64,000 nucleotides of DNA, taken from the NCBI GenBank assembly GCA_052170475.1, contig JBQNAL010000007.1, forward strand, positions 1 through 64,000. Direction: 5' to 3'. The translations under genes were made by a program, and so were the position numbers. Below, in pieces: positions 62,841 through 64,000 of the stretch (position 1 is its first letter; each line of letters opens with the position of its first letter). This stretch comes from CAJPQU01 sp052170475. GTDB lineage: Bacteria > Bacillota > Negativicutes > Selenomonadales > Selenomonadaceae. The notes beneath the pieces were generated by a model that made no database searches, was not told the origin of the DNA, and worked only from the letters and a program-made list of their open reading frames with translations.

Positions 62841-64000
62841 ACATATCGGCCTGTGTGATCGTGAAAAATGAAGAGAAACATTTGCCCAGGTGGCTCGACT
62901 GCGTGAAGCGCATCGCGAGGGAACTCATCGTCGTCGATACCGGGTCTTCGGATCGGACGGTGGAGATGGCGAAAGCGGCGGGGGCGAAGGTGTTTCATTT
63001 TCCGTGGATCAATGATTTCGCGGCGGCAAAAAACTACGCGCTAGAACAGGCAACGGGGGACTGGATCGTCAATTTAGACGCCGATGAATCCTTTTCTCCC
63101 GAGGACGGGCAAAAGGTCTTGGCACTCATTCGGCGCTACCATGGGGATCGGCGGGTGGGCGGCTTTATGTGCCGCTGCGTGGACATCGACCCGGAGCGGG
63201 ACAACCGCTACTTGGGCGGCCATATTCTCCTGCGCGTCTTTCGCAATCATCCCGATCTGCGCTATGAGGGCAAGATTCATGAACTCTTGCGCAACCATGG
63301 AACTGCGCCTATGGAAATGAAGATGGTGCCGGACATTGAGATCCTTCACACGGGATATGCGCAGACAGTGCTCAAAGAGAAGGGGCGGCGCAATTTAGCC
63401 ATGCTCATCGCGGAGCAGAAGCGCCGAGGGGAACGGCCGGAGGACGATTTCTATTTGGCGGATTGCTTTTTGGGTTTGGACGAATATGAGAAGGCCATTC
63501 GGCACACCCGGCGCGCCATTGCGTCCGGGGTGCGGCTCTTGGGGATGACGAACCATCCCTATTTGATGTTGATCCGGCTGCTCATTTTGGCGAAGCGTCC
63601 CATGGCGGAGGTGGATGAAGCCATCGCGGCGGCGCGGGAGAAATTTCCTTCTCTGCCGGAGTTCGTCATGATGGAAGGCTTTGCCGCATGGGAGCGCAAG
63701 CAGTACCCACGGGCGGAAGAAAGGCTCCGAGAAGGGCTGGCGCTCTATCAGAAATGGCAGACACAAGCGGAAAAGGAGATTTATTTAGGAGATCAAGCGC
63801 GCAATCTGCTGCCGGAGGTCTATGACCTTTTGGGGCGGATCGCGGCTCTGCGCGGGGACGACGAGGCGGCGGGGCGCTCTTTTGTGGAGAGCTTGAAGAG
63901 AGAGCGGCGCGACGACCGATTGGCGCGGCTCTGTCGGGTGCTGCGCCGGGTGTCGCCGGAAGAGGCGATTTTGATGCTGCGCCCCCTTTACCCCGAGGCG
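62837..64000 (+). CDS. GT2/TPR glycosyltransferase, truncated by window edge
   Basis: An open frame of 388 codons from ATG 62837 to the last base. It encodes ISACVIVKNEEKHLPRW, VVDTGSSDRT, WINDFAAAKNYAL, DADE (81-84) and a helical repeat region (FYLADCFLGLDEYEKAIRHT). It closely resembles the preceding gene. AGGAGG lies just before the start, which overlaps the previous stop by 4 bp. It continues beyond the window, so total length and module number are unknown. Confidence 0.87.
   Translation, partial: MNISACVIVKNEEKHLPRWLDCVKRIARELIVVDTGSSDRTVEMAKAAGAKVFHFPWINDFAAAKNYALEQATGDWIVNLDADESFSPEDGQKVLALIRRYHGDRRVGGFMCRCVDIDPERDNRYLGGHILLRVFRNHPDLRYEGKIHELLRNHGTAPMEMKMVPDIEILHTGYAQTVLKEKGRRNLAMLIAEQKRRGERPEDDFYLADCFLGLDEYEKAIRHTRRAIASGVRLLGMTNHPYLMLIRLLILAKRPMAEVDEAIAAAREKFPSLPEFVMMEGFAAWERKQYPRAEERLREGLALYQKWQTQAEKEIYLGDQARNLLPEVYDLLGRIAALRGDDEAAGRSFVESLKRERRDDRLARLCRVLRRVSPEEAILMLRPLYPEA

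Overview
The window comes from a GC-rich, flagellated, Gram-negative-type Firmicute, most likely the class Negativicutes and probably a Selenomonas-like genus. This is an inference from gene content. Two tandem OmpM-like proteins combine one SLH domain with an outer-membrane beta-barrel, which is characteristic of diderm Firmicutes. The flagellar block has the Bacillus-type order comF, yvyF, flgM, flgN, flgK, flgL, DUF6470, fliW, csrA, flaG, fliD, fliS, fliT, flagellin. A CIRCE element is also present.

Layout. 1-1532: rpsB (5' end missing) and tsf. 1796-5309: a chemoreceptor and two zinc-ribbon proteins. 5357-7850: a DUF4418 membrane protein with an FtsX/MacB-type ABC permease and ATPase. 7852-8226: tRNA-Ser(GGA) and a small SRP RNA. 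8353-12204: dnaG and rpoD; RpoD carries an unusually long Ala/Lys-rich N-terminal extension. 12259-14549: a duplicated promoter segment and a dCache chemoreceptor. 14590-16695: htpG behind a perfect CIRCE operator. 16731-19286: rnhA, tcdA and gpsA, overlapping by 4 bp. 19314-22317: two ompM paralogues. 22378-25598: eno, a Cof-type HAD phosphatase and a PHP phosphatase. 25637-27926: tagO/wecA and wecB/mnaA for undecaprenyl-linked glycan synthesis. 27942-35330: a complete F-type ATP synthase operon (atpZ, I, B, E, F, H, A, G, D, C). 35422-36092: an AT-richer relBE module. 36184-37332 (minus): a split chromate transporter. 37445-38809 (minus): an HD-GYP phosphodiesterase. 38926-45034: an LCP protein, an ABC-F ATPase, recD2 and comF. 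45084-56188: late flagellar genes and flagellin. 56245-57172: a short upstream ORF and a lipoprotein. 57180-64000: three overlapping glycosyltransferase genes carrying five GT2/TPR modules; the last runs off the window.

How parts work together. FlgM, FliW and CsrA are the expected checkpoint for flagellin. The flagellin gene has a near-consensus sigma-28 promoter and a leader of about 155 nt. That leader has a foldable domain rich in GGA triplets, a hairpin with a CsrA-type loop, and a GGA-containing Shine-Dalgarno. The modular glycosyltransferases directly downstream are good candidates for flagellin glycosylation. The two chemoreceptors and the HD-GYP protein fit a motile, c-di-GMP-regulated lifestyle. 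TagO/WecB and LCP suggest synthesis and transfer of a lipid-linked envelope glycan.

The most interesting items are the flagellin leader RNA, the fused GT2/TPR array, the RpoD extension, the unusual c-subunit helix 1, the tandem promoter repeats before the second chemoreceptor, and CIRCE control of htpG.
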